Below are positions 33,284 through 42,016 of a stretch of 64,000 nt of DNA, one piece after another (the first letter of the stretch is position 1; each line of letters opens with the position of its first letter). The translations under genes were made by a program, and so were the position numbers. Source of the DNA: Pannonibacter phragmitetus DSM 14782 (lineage in GTDB: Bacteria; Pseudomonadota; Alphaproteobacteria; Rhizobiales; Stappiaceae); NCBI RefSeq assembly GCF_000382365.1, contig NZ_KB908215.1, positions 496,001-560,000 on the forward strand. The letters are read 5' to 3'. The notes below the pieces were generated by a model. It did no database searches. It was given only the letters and a program-made list of their open reading frames with translations, and had not been told where the DNA came from.

Positions 33284-33823
33284 TCAGTCCTTGAGGAACA
33301 GCTTGTTCTCGGACCGGAACACCCGGCCCTCGGCCCCGTGGGCCTCGATGATCAGGTGCCAGTTGCCCGCGGCCAGCGGCTCCGGCGTCAAGGCCGCGTA
33401 GTGCCCGCTTTCCCCTTCGATCAGGTCCACGGTCTGATCCTGCCCCTTCGCCACCGGGTGCATCAGCTTCGCCTCGAAGGTCACACCGGAAACCGGCGAG
33501 CCGTCGGCCTTTTCGGCATTGATGGCGATCTGGGCACGGCCTTCGATACTGCGCTCAAGATGCACGCCGACCTGCCAGCCGCGCGACGCCTGTTCACGCG
33601 CCGCTGCCACCTCATTGTTGAAGGCCTGTCCCGCCTTGTAGGAACTGTCGACGACCGTTCCGGGGAAGCTGCCGAGAGCAACCCAGAGGAAGATGCCGTT
33701 GACCGCAAAGATGACCCCGAAAAAGCCCGTCAGCCAGATCAGAACCGTCCATCCGGTCATGGGGCGGCGCGCCGCCCCTGCCGTTCCATCACCCTTGCCC
33801 ATCCTCGCAAGTGTCTGTGTCAT
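33284..33823 (-). CDS. fixH: cbb3 oxidase accessory protein FixH
   Basis: 179 aa: a basic cytoplasmic N-terminus, one membrane helix (WTVLIWLTGFFGVIFAVNGI) and a periplasmic domain with the FixH motifs SFPGTVVDSSYKAGQAFN and an MHPVAKGQD segment. CcoH/FixH is a stable cbb3 assembly partner. AGGAGG lies 5 bp before ATG; 9 bp separate it from fixG. Confidence 0.93.
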   Translation of the reverse strand: MTQTLARMGKGDGTAGAARRPMTGWTVLIWLTGFFGVIFAVNGIFLWVALGSFPGTVVDSSYKAGQAFNNEVAAAREQASRGWQVGVHLERSIEGRAQIAINAEKADGSPVSGVTFEAKLMHPVAKGQDQTVDLIEGESGHYAALTPEPLAAGNWHLIIEAHGAEGRVFRSENKLFLKD

Positions 33824-33832
33824 CTGATCCTC

Positions 33833-35290
33833 CTATGGGGCCTTGAAATAATCGCTGGTGTAGACAACCTCGCCCATCACCGTATCCGTCAGGCGGAAGA
33901 TGACGGGTGTCGAGGACGCAAGTTTTGCATCGGCCGGGGAATAGACCAGCACGCGGATCTCGCGGCTCTGGTCCGGGCCGACAACGATGAAGGGACGGCC
34001 ATCCACATAGTGATCAATGCCGATCGCCTCGACCCTCGTGCCGCCGGGCATGCCTTCAACGTTGAGCATGAAGGTGCGTTCGTGGTTCTGCTTGTTCAGC
34101 AGGCGGACGGTAAAGCCGTTGCGCACCGAGCCGTCATTCTGCTGGACGAAGATCGGGTTGCGGTCATGCAGCACGCTGATCCCGGCAAAGTCGCGGGCGA
34201 GCAACGCATAGAGCATGATGGCTCCGGTGATGGCGATGACCGCTGCATAGACGATGGTGCGCGGACGCACGATATCATAGGTCGGGTCCTTACCCTCCAG
34301 CCGCCGCTGGATGTTCTCGTCCGTGTCATAGCCGATCAGGCCCGTGGGCTTGCCGACGCGGGTCATCACCGCGTCGCAGGCATCAATGCACAACCCGCAC
34401 TGGATGCAGTCGAGCTGAAGGCCGTTGCGGATGTCGACGCCTGTCGGGCAGACATGGAAGCACTGGGCACAGTCAACGCAGTCACCAGCCGGCTGGCCAA
34501 GCGCCGCCAGTTCCTTGTTGCGCTTCAGCGGGCCGCGCGGCTCGCCCCGGTCCCAGCGGTAGGTGACGTTCAGAGCCTTTTCGTCCGTCAGCGCCGCCTG
34601 AATGCGTGGCCAGGGGCACATGTAGATGCAGACCTGCTCGCGCATGAAGCCGGCCAGCAGATAGGTGGTCGCGGTCAGAATGCCGATCCACACATAGGCA
34701 CTTAGCGGTGCCTGGAAGGTGGCGAGTTCATAGACCAGCGTCGGTGCGTCGGAGAAATAGAGAACCCAGGCACCGCCGGTCCACCAGGCGATCATCAGCC
34801 AGGACACATGCTTGGCCGCACGCTTGCCGAATTTCGACAGGCTCATCGGCGCTTTGTCGAGTGCAATACGCTCGCGCCGGTCCCCTTCGATCTTGCGCTC
34901 GACCCAGAGGAAAAGGTCGGTCCACACCGTCTGCGGGCAAAGATAGCCGCACCACAGGCGCCCGGCGACCGCGTTCATCAGAAACAGTGCCAGAGCCGCA
35001 ATGATCAGCAGACCGGTGAGGTAATAGACCTCCTGCGGCCAGATCTCGATGAAGAAGAAATAGGCCCGCCGGCCTTCAAGATCGACCAAAACAGCCTGAC
35101 TGGGCGCATTCGGCCCCCGGTCCCAGCGGATGAAGGGAAGGAAATAGTAGATGCCCAGCGTGATGAAAAGCAGCGCCCACTTGATCTTGCGGAAGGTTCC
35201 CTTGACCGCCATCGGATAGATCTTCCGGGCAGACGCAAACCACTCTTCTGGCTCACCGCCGGCACCGGCGGCATTTGGCTCGACACGCAT
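33833..35290 (-). CDS. fixG: Cytochrome oxidase accessory protein CcoG (FixG), polyferredoxin
   Basis: 485-aa membrane protein with about five helices and two [4Fe-4S] ferredoxin motifs: cysteines 271, 274, 277, 281 (CVDCAQCFHVCP) and 295, 298, 301, 305 (CIQCGLCIDAC). Extra conserved cysteines occur in RLWCGYLCPQ and REQVCIYMCPW. A periplasmic Ig-like domain forms the C-terminus. CcoG is proposed to reduce Cu(II) for cbb3 assembly. First gene of fixGHIS, with its own FixK-type promoter about 100-140 bp upstream. Confidence 0.95.
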   Translation of the reverse strand: MRVEPNAAGAGGEPEEWFASARKIYPMAVKGTFRKIKWALLFITLGIYYFLPFIRWDRGPNAPSQAVLVDLEGRRAYFFFIEIWPQEVYYLTGLLIIAALALFLMNAVAGRLWCGYLCPQTVWTDLFLWVERKIEGDRRERIALDKAPMSLSKFGKRAAKHVSWLMIAWWTGGAWVLYFSDAPTLVYELATFQAPLSAYVWIGILTATTYLLAGFMREQVCIYMCPWPRIQAALTDEKALNVTYRWDRGEPRGPLKRNKELAALGQPAGDCVDCAQCFHVCPTGVDIRNGLQLDCIQCGLCIDACDAVMTRVGKPTGLIGYDTDENIQRRLEGKDPTYDIVRPRTIVYAAVIAITGAIMLYALLARDFAGISVLHDRNPIFVQQNDGSVRNGFTVRLLNKQNHERTFMLNVEGMPGGTRVEAIGIDHYVDGRPFIVVGPDQSREIRVLVYSPADAKLASSTPVIFRLTDTVMGEVVYTSDYFKAP

Positions 35291-35390
35291 ATTTCCGTCC
35301 TTTCGCCCCGGTTTCCGGCCCCAACGGCACCCGGGAGATTCCGGGTGCAGCGCGAGAACGCAGACCCAGGTTCATGCTGACCTTCAAGGC

Positions 35391-35432
35391 ACAGTAGACG
35401 GCGCAGACGCTTCGGGCCTTGAGCCTGATCAA
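35391..35432 (-). promoter_or_regulatory. FixK/FNR-dependent promoter of fixGHIS
   Basis: On the minus strand the box TTGAT-CAGG-CTCAA (35419-35432), nine of ten consensus positions, stands 22 bp upstream of TACTGT (35391-35396), a TAnnnT -10. This is exactly class II FNR spacing (box centred near -41.5), giving a start near 35384. The leader then holds a small hairpin, GCACCCGG/CCGGGTGC (35327-35348), 36 bp before fixG. Confidence 0.75.
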
Positions 35433-35449
35433 ATGCGGCAATATGTCAA

Positions 35450-35475
35450 AGGCCGGACGCTTGCGCGTCCGGCCT
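35450..35475 (-). terminator. GNRA-capped hairpin after fixNOQP
   Basis: Perfect 11-bp stem AGGCCGGACGC/GCGTCCGGCCT; on the transcribed minus strand the loop is GCAA, a stable tetraloop, followed by TTGACATATT. Lies 48 bp after the fixP stop and just before the fixG promoter, so it separates the two operons or protects the fixP 3' end. U-tract weak. Confidence 0.65.
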
Positions 35476-35523
35476 CCGGTTTTCTGCAGTTCTGGTTCTT
35501 GCCGCGCGGGCCGGGTGGTGAGA

Positions 35524-36402
35524 CTACTCACCACCCCCGAAGGAGTGCACATAGACGGCCAGCGACTTGATGGTCGCCGGGTCGAGGCGGCCTTCCCAGG
35601 CAGGCATCACGCCATGACGCGGGGCATTGACCTGCGCCTTGATCGCCTTGACCGACTTGCCGAACACATAGTTCGCGGACATCAGGCTTGGAGCGCCCAT
35701 TTCCCGCATACCGGCAAGATCCTCGCCATGGCAGGAGGCACAGTTCTCCTGGTAGACGGTCTCGCCAGCGGCCAGATCCACACCGGCTTCCGGCTCCAGC
35801 CCGGCGCGCGAGGCGACGAAGCTGGCAACCTGATCGATCTGGGTCTTGTCGAGCAGCTCATCCCGGCCGAAGGCAGGCATCTCGGCGAATCTGGCCTCGT
35901 CATGGCCCGACCGGATGCCGTACTTCAGGGTCGTGTGGATGTCGTCCAGCGTGCCGCCCCAGATCCAGCCATCGTCCTGAAGGTTCGGGTAGCCAATGGC
36001 ACCCGTACCGCCAGAGCCGTGGCAGGCTGCGCAATTGTCGCCAAAAGCCGCCCGGCCATTCGCCATGGCGAAGTCGAGCAGGGCCGGCGTGCTGGCGATC
36101 TCTTCGAGGCTTGCGTCATTCAGCCCTGCACCCAGCTGGGCACGCGCTGCCTGACCGGCCTCGACAGCTGCCAGCGCATCAGCGCGCTGGCTGTTGCCGA
36201 GAACACCTGCCGTATAGCTGCTGAGCAGCGGCCAGGACGGATAGACCACCCAGTAGCCGATGGCCCAGACAATGCAGGCGTAGAAGACATAGAGCCACCA
36301 CTTGGGCAGGGGATTGTTGAGCTCCTTGAGCCCGTCCCACTCGTGGCCTGTCGTTTCAACGCCGGAGACAGCATCGATCTCCTTCTTGTGAATGTCGCTC
36401 AT
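35524..36402 (-). CDS. fixP: cbb3 oxidase subunit III, dihaem cytochrome c
   Basis: 292 aa. One N-terminal membrane anchor (about 34-56, PLPKWWLYVFYACIVWAIGY) and two periplasmic cytochrome c domains with Cys124-Cys127-His128 (CAACH) and Cys221-Cys224-His225 (CASCH); axial Met candidates in AEMPAF and GVMPAW. Passes electrons from cytochrome c to FixO/FixN. GGGAGG upstream of ATG; 3 bp after fixQ. Confidence 0.96.
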   Translation of the reverse strand: MSDIHKKEIDAVSGVETTGHEWDGLKELNNPLPKWWLYVFYACIVWAIGYWVVYPSWPLLSSYTAGVLGNSQRADALAAVEAGQAARAQLGAGLNDASLEEIASTPALLDFAMANGRAAFGDNCAACHGSGGTGAIGYPNLQDDGWIWGGTLDDIHTTLKYGIRSGHDEARFAEMPAFGRDELLDKTQIDQVASFVASRAGLEPEAGVDLAAGETVYQENCASCHGEDLAGMREMGAPSLMSANYVFGKSVKAIKAQVNAPRHGVMPAWEGRLDPATIKSLAVYVHSFGGGE

Positions 36403-36405
36403 CTG

Positions 36406-36561
36406 TCAGTCCTCCCGGAACGGGATCTTGGAGGCCTCGTCAAAGCGTTCTGCATTGCGGGGCCAGAGGGCATAGGCGAGCACACCTGCAAACATCAGCA
36501 CGAAGTAGATCGTGCCACCCGTCTGGGCGAAGCTGGCCAGGGTCATGTAGGTCTCGTTCAT
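36406..36561 (-). CDS. fixQ: cbb3 oxidase subunit CcoQ
   Basis: 51 aa from ATG 36561, preceded by GAGGAGG. One membrane helix (GGTIYFVLMFAGVLAYALWP) followed by NAERFDEASKIPFRED, the usual CcoQ tail. Stabilises the oxidase complex. A longer in-frame start at 36624 would overlap fixO and is rejected. Confidence 0.93.
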   Translation of the reverse strand: MNETYMTLASFAQTGGTIYFVLMFAGVLAYALWPRNAERFDEASKIPFRED

Positions 36562-36571
36562 GTGAGCCTCC

Positions 36572-37306
36572 TCAGCGCAAGTTCGCCTTGTCGTCGTAGA
36601 TCGTGAAATCCACGAGCGTGCCAAGCATCTGCAGATAGGCGATGAGAGCGTCCATTTCCGTCAGGTCCTTCGGGTTGCCGTCGAAGTCGCGGACAACAGC
36701 CTTGGGATAACGGGCCAGGAATTCATCCACGCCGTCAGCATCCGGGTTCGCCTGAATGGTCAGGTCCGCAGCGGCCTTTTCGATCATTTCGTCCGTGTAA
36801 GGCACGCCGACGATTGCATTCACCTTCAGGTGGTCGGCAATCCCTCGGGTGTCGAGCTTGGCCGTCATGAGGAACGGATAGCCCGGCATGATCGATTCCG
36901 GCACGACAGAGCGCGGGTTGATCAGGTGATCCCTGTGCCAATCGTCGGAGTACTTGCCGCCGACGCGGGCCAGGTCCGGGCCGGTGCGCTTGGAGCCCCA
37001 CTGGAACGGATGGTCGTACATGGACTCCGCCGCCAGCGAGTACTTGCCGTAACGCTCCAGCTCATCACGCATCGGGCGGATCATCTGCGAATGGCAGAGA
37101 TAGCACCCTTCACGGATGTAGATGTTGCGGCCAGCCAACTCGAGCGGGGAGTAGGGACGCATCCCTTCCACCTTCTCGATTGTGCTCTTCAGATAGAAGA
37201 GCGGGACAATCTCAACGAGACCGCCGATGGAGACCATCAGGAGGATGCCCACAAGAAGAAGAATGGAGTTCTTCTCGAAGATTTGGTGTTTTGCCCAGGC
37301 AGACAT
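36572..37306 (-). CDS. fixO: cbb3 oxidase subunit II, monohaem cytochrome c
   Basis: 244 aa. N-terminal membrane anchor (about 14-36) and one haem-binding Cys68-Leu-Cys71-His72 in [20 protein letters not shown] and downstream Met supply the axial ligand region. GGGGGAG precedes ATG. Second gene of fixNOQP, 15 bp from fixN. Confidence 0.96.
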   Translation of the reverse strand: MSAWAKHQIFEKNSILLLVGILLMVSIGGLVEIVPLFYLKSTIEKVEGMRPYSPLELAGRNIYIREGCYLCHSQMIRPMRDELERYGKYSLAAESMYDHPFQWGSKRTGPDLARVGGKYSDDWHRDHLINPRSVVPESIMPGYPFLMTAKLDTRGIADHLKVNAIVGVPYTDEMIEKAAADLTIQANPDADGVDEFLARYPKAVVRDFDGNPKDLTEMDALIAYLQMLGTLVDFTIYDDKANLR

Positions 37307-37321
37307 TGATTGCTCTCCCCC

Positions 37322-38977
37322 TTATTCGGCCGGAGCCAGATTGCCAGCCGTACCGGTTTCGGCCACTTCGGCCTCGCCGTGACGGACGGTCATCCAGAGG
37401 TTGAAGGCCATGATCACGGCGCCGATCACGAAGAGCGCACCACCGAGAGCACGGATTACGTAATAGGGGAACATGGCGTCGACGGTTTCGATGAACGAGT
37501 ATTCAAGGAAGCCCATCTTGTCATAGGCGCGCCACATCAGGCCCTGCATGATGCCCGACACCCACATGGCGCAGATGTACAGGACGATGCCCATGGTGGA
37601 GAGCCAGAAATGCCAGTCCACCAGCTTGAGCGAGTAGAGGCCCTTCTTCTTCCACAGCCAGGGAACCAGGCAGTAGAGCGCACCGAAGGAGATGTAGCCC
37701 ACCCAGCCGAGCGCACCGGAATGCACGTGGCCAATGGTCCAGTCAGTGTAGTGCGACAGCGAGTTCACGGCACGGATGCTCATGAGCGGGCCTTCAAAGG
37801 TCGACATGCCGTAGAAGGCAACCGACACGACCATCATGCGCAGCACCGGATCGGTCCGCAGCTTGTCCCAGGCACCCGACAGGGTCATCAGGCCGTTGAT
37901 CATGCCGCCCCAGGAGGGCATCCACAGGATCACGGAGAAGGTGGCGCCCAGCGTCGAAGCCCACTGCGGCAGAGCCGTGTAGTGCAGGTGGTGGGGGCCG
38001 GCCCAGATGTAGATGAAGATCAGCGCCCAAAAGTGCACGATCGACAGACGGTAGCTATAGACCGGCCGTTCGGCACGCTTGGGCACGAAGTAGTACATGA
38101 TGGCGAGGAAGCCGGCGGTCAGGAAGAAGCCCACCGCGTTATGGCCGTACCACCACTGCACCATCGCATCCTGCACACCAGACCAGACGATGTAGGACTT
38201 GGTCCCGAACACCGACACCGGAATGGTGGCGTTGTTGACGAGATGCAGCATCGCAATAGTGACGATGAAGGCCAGGTAGAACCAGTTCGCCACATAGATA
38301 TGCGGCTCCTTGCGCTTCCACAAAGTGCCGAGGAACAGGAACAGGTAGGCCACCCAGACGATGGTCAGCCACAGATCGGCGTACCATTCCGGCTCGGCAT
38401 ATTCCTTGCCCTGCGTAGCACCCAGCAGGTAGCCCGTACCGGCAATCACGATGAAGGCGTTGTAGCCCAACATGACGAACCAGGGCAGAATCTTGCCGGG
38501 CATACGGGCACGGGAGGTGCGCTGCACCACATACATGGATGTCGCCAGCAGCACGTTGCCGCCAAAGGCGAAGATCACCGCAGAGGTGTGCAGCGGACGC
38601 AGACGGCCCCAGTTGGTCCAGGGCAGATCGAAGTTCAGCGCCGGAAAGGCCAGCTGAAGCGCGATGATGAGACCGACGGTGAAACCGGCGATGCCCCAGA
38701 ACATGGCAGCCACGGTGCCGAACTTGACCGGCCCCATGTTGTAGTTCGGCTTGCCGCCGATTTCCTGCGGAATCTCGATCCCGCCGTCATCGAAGTAGTT
38801 CTTGAAGATGATGAAGGCACCGGCAGCAGCGAACAGAGCGCCGATTGCCGTATGGAATGCCATCACCTGGTCGTAAGTCTTCCCTGCCACGATCAGGCAG
38901 GCGAAGGCGAGCAGCACGAGGAACAGGGCAAAGCCCCCTTCTTCGAGCGATATGAGTTTGGCCTTTGATTGTGCCAT
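37322..38977 (-). CDS. fixN: cbb3-type cytochrome c oxidase catalytic subunit I
   Basis: 551 aa, 12 membrane helices plus N-terminal extension, typical FixN/CcoN. Haem and CuB ligand histidines are recognisable in [33 protein letters not shown] (in part), [13 protein letters not shown] and [16 protein letters not shown]. High-affinity oxygen reduction at the inner membrane under microaerobiosis. Starts the fixNOQP operon; a perfect FNR/FixK box lies 87-100 bp before its ATG. Confidence 0.97.
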   Translation of the reverse strand: MAQSKAKLISLEEGGFALFLVLLAFACLIVAGKTYDQVMAFHTAIGALFAAAGAFIIFKNYFDDGGIEIPQEIGGKPNYNMGPVKFGTVAAMFWGIAGFTVGLIIALQLAFPALNFDLPWTNWGRLRPLHTSAVIFAFGGNVLLATSMYVVQRTSRARMPGKILPWFVMLGYNAFIVIAGTGYLLGATQGKEYAEPEWYADLWLTIVWVAYLFLFLGTLWKRKEPHIYVANWFYLAFIVTIAMLHLVNNATIPVSVFGTKSYIVWSGVQDAMVQWWYGHNAVGFFLTAGFLAIMYYFVPKRAERPVYSYRLSIVHFWALIFIYIWAGPHHLHYTALPQWASTLGATFSVILWMPSWGGMINGLMTLSGAWDKLRTDPVLRMMVVSVAFYGMSTFEGPLMSIRAVNSLSHYTDWTIGHVHSGALGWVGYISFGALYCLVPWLWKKKGLYSLKLVDWHFWLSTMGIVLYICAMWVSGIMQGLMWRAYDKMGFLEYSFIETVDAMFPYYVIRALGGALFVIGAVIMAFNLWMTVRHGEAEVAETGTAGNLAPAE

Positions 38978-39063
38978 TCTTCCGCCCCAGTCTTGAATGC
39001 CGCTGGCGAGGGAAGGGCCAGCAGTCCAAGGCCGACCTTGCGCATGGGATGGGTCCAGACGCG

Positions 39064-39077
39064 TTGATTCAGATCAA
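39064..39077 (-). promoter_or_regulatory. FixK/FNR box upstream of fixN
   Basis: Perfect palindrome TTGAT-TCAG-ATCAA on the plus strand (CTGA centre on the minus), 87 bp before the fixN ATG. Class II spacing would put the start near 39029; the -10 there (CAAGGT) is a poor match. Confidence 0.88.
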
Positions 39078-39213
39078 CGTGGCAGAAAGGCTTCGGTTTG
39101 TTGGCAAAAAGGTATCAGGCAGGAAAGCCGTGAGAGTGCTGAAAGGCCTTTAGGACCAGGTAGAGACACCGGCCGTACGCAGCAAATGCCGGCCAAAGAG
39201 GCACAAGCCTGCT

Positions 39214-40296
39214 TCAGGTACCACCGCGCGGGCTGCGGCCAAGCACCGCCAGGGTCACGGGCGGGAGAATCAGGATCAGCGCGATATAGCGGGCCAGCTG
39301 ATGGGCGGCGACGAAGGCCGGGTCCATGTCGAGCAGATAGGCCAGCAGCATCATCACCTCCAGCCCGCCCGGCGCATAGGCCAGCAGGACCTGACCGGCC
39401 GGAATGCCCAGCGTCAGCGCAACGGCCAGCGCCCCCACCACTGACACCGTGAGCCCCACAGCAAAGGCCCCGACAGAGGCCGCCAGAAGGCGCAGCAGCA
39501 TGGCCGGGGAAATCTCGCAGAAACGGATGCCGATGGAAGCGCCCAGAATGACGAAGCAGGGAATCAGCGCCCAGTCCGGCACGTGCGTGTCGAGAAGGCC
39601 CGTACCGCTCGCCAGTGCGCTGGCAAAGAACGCACCCGTCAGCCAGCCGCCCGGAATGCGCAGCCGCACCGCCGCGAAACTGGCCGCGGCACAGATGACA
39701 AGGCCTAACGCCGTGTCCTGAAGCGGCACGGGAACTGCCGCAGCACCGCCCCCCATACCTGCTCCGCCAGCCTGTCCAATGAAAAGCGGCAGTGCTGCCA
39801 CCAGGAAGAACAGCCGGATGATATGGGCCGTCGAGAAACGCGTCACATCTGTCCTGCGGTCAGAGGCAACCGCCATCACGAAAGTCAGGGCACCGGGGAT
39901 GGCGGCAAAATAGGCCTCCTCACGGGTCCAGCCACAGACATTGCGCAAGAAGAAGAACGTTGCAGCCATGACAAGCGCCACGACCACGGCAAGTCCTGCG
40001 AGCGAGACCGGCCAGTCGCCGATGCGGTGCACCACTTCCGGCGTCACGCCGCTGCCCATGGTCATGCCCAGCAGCGTGTAGAGCGGAGGTTGAATGCCGT
40101 TTGGAAACTTCGCCCGCAGCCCGGCAAAGGTGGCTGCGGCAACAACAATCATCGCGCCCGAAAGCCAGGCCGCAGGCAGGCCGAGCCAGTTGAACCCGGC
40201 CGCGCCTGCCGCGCCGATGGCAACCGTCAGACAGAATCGCGCCAAGGCTGTCCGGCGGGAATCGGTCGGTTCGGCATCAATCTGGCTGGATGTCAT
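39214..40296 (-). CDS. AbrB-family membrane protein (PF05145)
   Basis: 360-aa polytopic membrane protein built from two related halves, each with a GxPAAWLSGAM or IPGGWLTGAFFASALAS motif and ANAG-like helices; the AAIPGALTFVMAVASD and YAPGGLEVMMLLAYLLDMDPAFVAAHQLAR (in part) blocks identify the AbrB duplication family. E. coli AbrB is annotated as a regulator of aidB; most homologues are presumed transporters. It lies between fixN and hemN but shows no FNR box of its own, so a link to respiration is unproven. Confidence 0.82.
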   Translation of the reverse strand: MTSSQIDAEPTDSRRTALARFCLTVAIGAAGAAGFNWLGLPAAWLSGAMIVVAAATFAGLRAKFPNGIQPPLYTLLGMTMGSGVTPEVVHRIGDWPVSLAGLAVVVALVMAATFFFLRNVCGWTREEAYFAAIPGALTFVMAVASDRRTDVTRFSTAHIIRLFFLVAALPLFIGQAGGAGMGGGAAAVPVPLQDTALGLVICAAASFAAVRLRIPGGWLTGAFFASALASGTGLLDTHVPDWALIPCFVILGASIGIRFCEISPAMLLRLLAASVGAFAVGLTVSVVGALAVALTLGIPAGQVLLAYAPGGLEVMMLLAYLLDMDPAFVAAHQLARYIALILILPPVTLAVLGRSPRGGT

Positions 40297-40453
40297 GTGG
40301 CGGTTCGCGGATCAGGAAATCAGAGGGAAAGCGGGGATACAACGTCACTATAGCGGTCTGCGGCAGGCCAACCAGTGCATTTGCAGCCGGGCTGAACCCT
40401 TGCACCTGCGCGCATGACGCATGGCTTGAAGCTGCAACACACCTTCAGGAACG

Positions 40454-40467
40454 TTGAGGAAGATCAA
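40454..40467 (+). promoter_or_regulatory. FixK/FNR box upstream of hemN
   Basis: TTGAG-GAAG-ATCAA, nine of ten consensus positions, centred 41.5 bp before the A of the hemN ATG. Confidence 0.8.
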
Positions 40468-40501
40468 GGTTCCCCTCCCGGACATCTGCCAGATTGTCCC
40501 C

Positions 40502-41866
40502 ATGAGTGACCATCTTGCCCGATATGCGGCCCGTAACGTGCCGCGCTACACAAGCTACCCGACCGCACCGCACTTCAGTGCGGAGGTGACATCCGGCCTT
40601 TACGGCAGCTGGCTGGCGGCCCTGCCTGAAGAGACGGACCTGTCCCTCTATCTGCATGTGCCCTATTGCCGGGAGCTGTGCCACTATTGCGGCTGCCACA
40701 CCAAGGCAACACGCAAGGATGCGCCTCTGGAGCAATATGCCAAATCGCTGGAAGCCGAGATCGAGCTGGTTGCGGGACATCTGGGCGCGCAGCGGCGTGT
40801 GCGCCACATCCACTGGGGCGGCGGCACGCCGAGCCTTTTGCCGGAAGCAAGCCTGCTGGAACTCTCCGGCCTGATCCGGGTGCTGTTCGATCTGACACCG
40901 GATCTGGAACACGCCATCGAACTGGACCCGCGCTATGTCACCCGCCGCCTTGCGCTGACGCTGGCCGTGATGGGCATCAACCGCGCCAGCCTCGGCGTGC
41001 AGGACCTGAACCCGGATGTGCAGAAGGCCATCGGCCGGGTGCAGTCCTACGAGGTGCTGCGGGCAGCCGTCGATCACCTGCGCGATGCGGGGCTTGAGGC
41101 ACTCAATTTCGACCTGATGTACGGGTTGCCGCTGCAGACGCGCGACACGATTCTCGACACTGTCGCCCGCTCCGTCGCGCTGCAGCCGTCGCGCATTGCC
41201 CTCTTCGGCTATGCCCATGTGCCCTGGATGAAGAAGCACCAGCGGCTCATTGACGAGACCACCCTGCCCGCGCCGGCCGAGCGCCTTGCCATGGCCGATG
41301 CGGCGCGCGATGCCCTGATGGATGCGGGCTATGTGGCCATCGGCCTCGATCATTTCTCCCGGCCGGACGACAGCATGGCCATTGCACTGGCTGAAGGCCG
41401 TCTGAAGCGTAATTTCCAGGGCTACACCACCGATCAGGGTGAAGCGCTGATCGGCCTCGGCGTCTCCTCCATCGGCCGCCTGCCTGCCGGTTTTGCGCAG
41501 AATGTCAGCGACACGGGCACATGGCAGCGCATGGTGGAAAACGGTCAACTCCCGGTCAACAAGGGCTTTGCCCTGTCCGATGATGACCGGGCGCGGGCCG
41601 ATATCATCGAGCAGCTGATGACCTCCTACACCGCGGACGTGGCCCGGATTGCCGAACGGCATGGCCTGCCCCTCAGCCACTTCAGCGAAAGCCTCGCAAA
41701 GCTGGAGGAGCTCAGCGCCGACAGCCTGCTGACCTGCCAGGACGCCTGGGTGAAGATCACGCCGGAAGGCCGGCCTTATGTGCGCATCGCGGCGGCTGCC
41801 TTCGATGCCTATTTCGGCAAGGCTGCCCCCAGCGCGGTGGTGCCGCGTCACTCGATGGCGGTGTGA
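40502..41866 (+). CDS. hemN: Oxygen-independent coproporphyrinogen III dehydrogenase
   Basis: 454-aa radical-SAM enzyme converting coproporphyrinogen III to protoporphyrinogen IX without oxygen. [4Fe-4S] ligands Cys56, Cys60, Cys63 in YLHVPYCRELCHYCGCHTK; SAM/GGTP motif WGGGTPSLL; N-terminus NVPRYTSYPTAPHF typical of HemN. ATG 40502 gives the family N-terminus, but no Shine-Dalgarno sequence lies ahead of it. Its FixK box couples haem supply to the cbb3 oxidase. Divergent from the AbrB gene. Confidence 0.95.
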   Translation: MSDHLARYAARNVPRYTSYPTAPHFSAEVTSGLYGSWLAALPEETDLSLYLHVPYCRELCHYCGCHTKATRKDAPLEQYAKSLEAEIELVAGHLGAQRRVRHIHWGGGTPSLLPEASLLELSGLIRVLFDLTPDLEHAIELDPRYVTRRLALTLAVMGINRASLGVQDLNPDVQKAIGRVQSYEVLRAAVDHLRDAGLEALNFDLMYGLPLQTRDTILDTVARSVALQPSRIALFGYAHVPWMKKHQRLIDETTLPAPAERLAMADAARDALMDAGYVAIGLDHFSRPDDSMAIALAEGRLKRNFQGYTTDQGEALIGLGVSSIGRLPAGFAQNVSDTGTWQRMVENGQLPVNKGFALSDDDRARADIIEQLMTSYTADVARIAERHGLPLSHFSESLAKLEELSADSLLTCQDAWVKITPEGRPYVRIAAAAFDAYFGKAAPSAVVPRHSMAV

Positions 41867-41901
41867 GGATTGGAAATGGCGCCCGGCCAGATGGCAGGCT
41901 G

Positions 41902-41976
41902 GGCCAAAGCAGGAGCAAGGATGGCATCCGCTTTGGCCTGCAGAAACGCCAACAGCCAGTCCTTGCGGACTGGCTG
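41902..41976 (-). terminator. Hairpins between convergent hemN and fixK
   Basis: GGCCAAAGC (41902-41910) pairs with GCTTTGGCC (41930-41938); CAGCCAGTCC (41953-41962) pairs with GGACTGGCTG (41967-41976). On the minus strand the latter has a GCAA tetraloop and is followed by TTGGCGTTT, so it may terminate fixK. It has the same loop as the fixP hairpin. Confidence 0.6.
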
Positions 41977-42016
41977 GAGGGCCTACAATGATCGATGGGG
42001 TCTTGTGCTTGTCTGA

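Noticed and set aside
31271-34705. Very long open frame (over 1100 codons) on the plus strand
   Set aside because: Antisense to fixI, fixH and fixG, which have full motif sets. The translation is His/Gln/Arg/Gly-rich without domains, as expected for GC-rich shadow frames.
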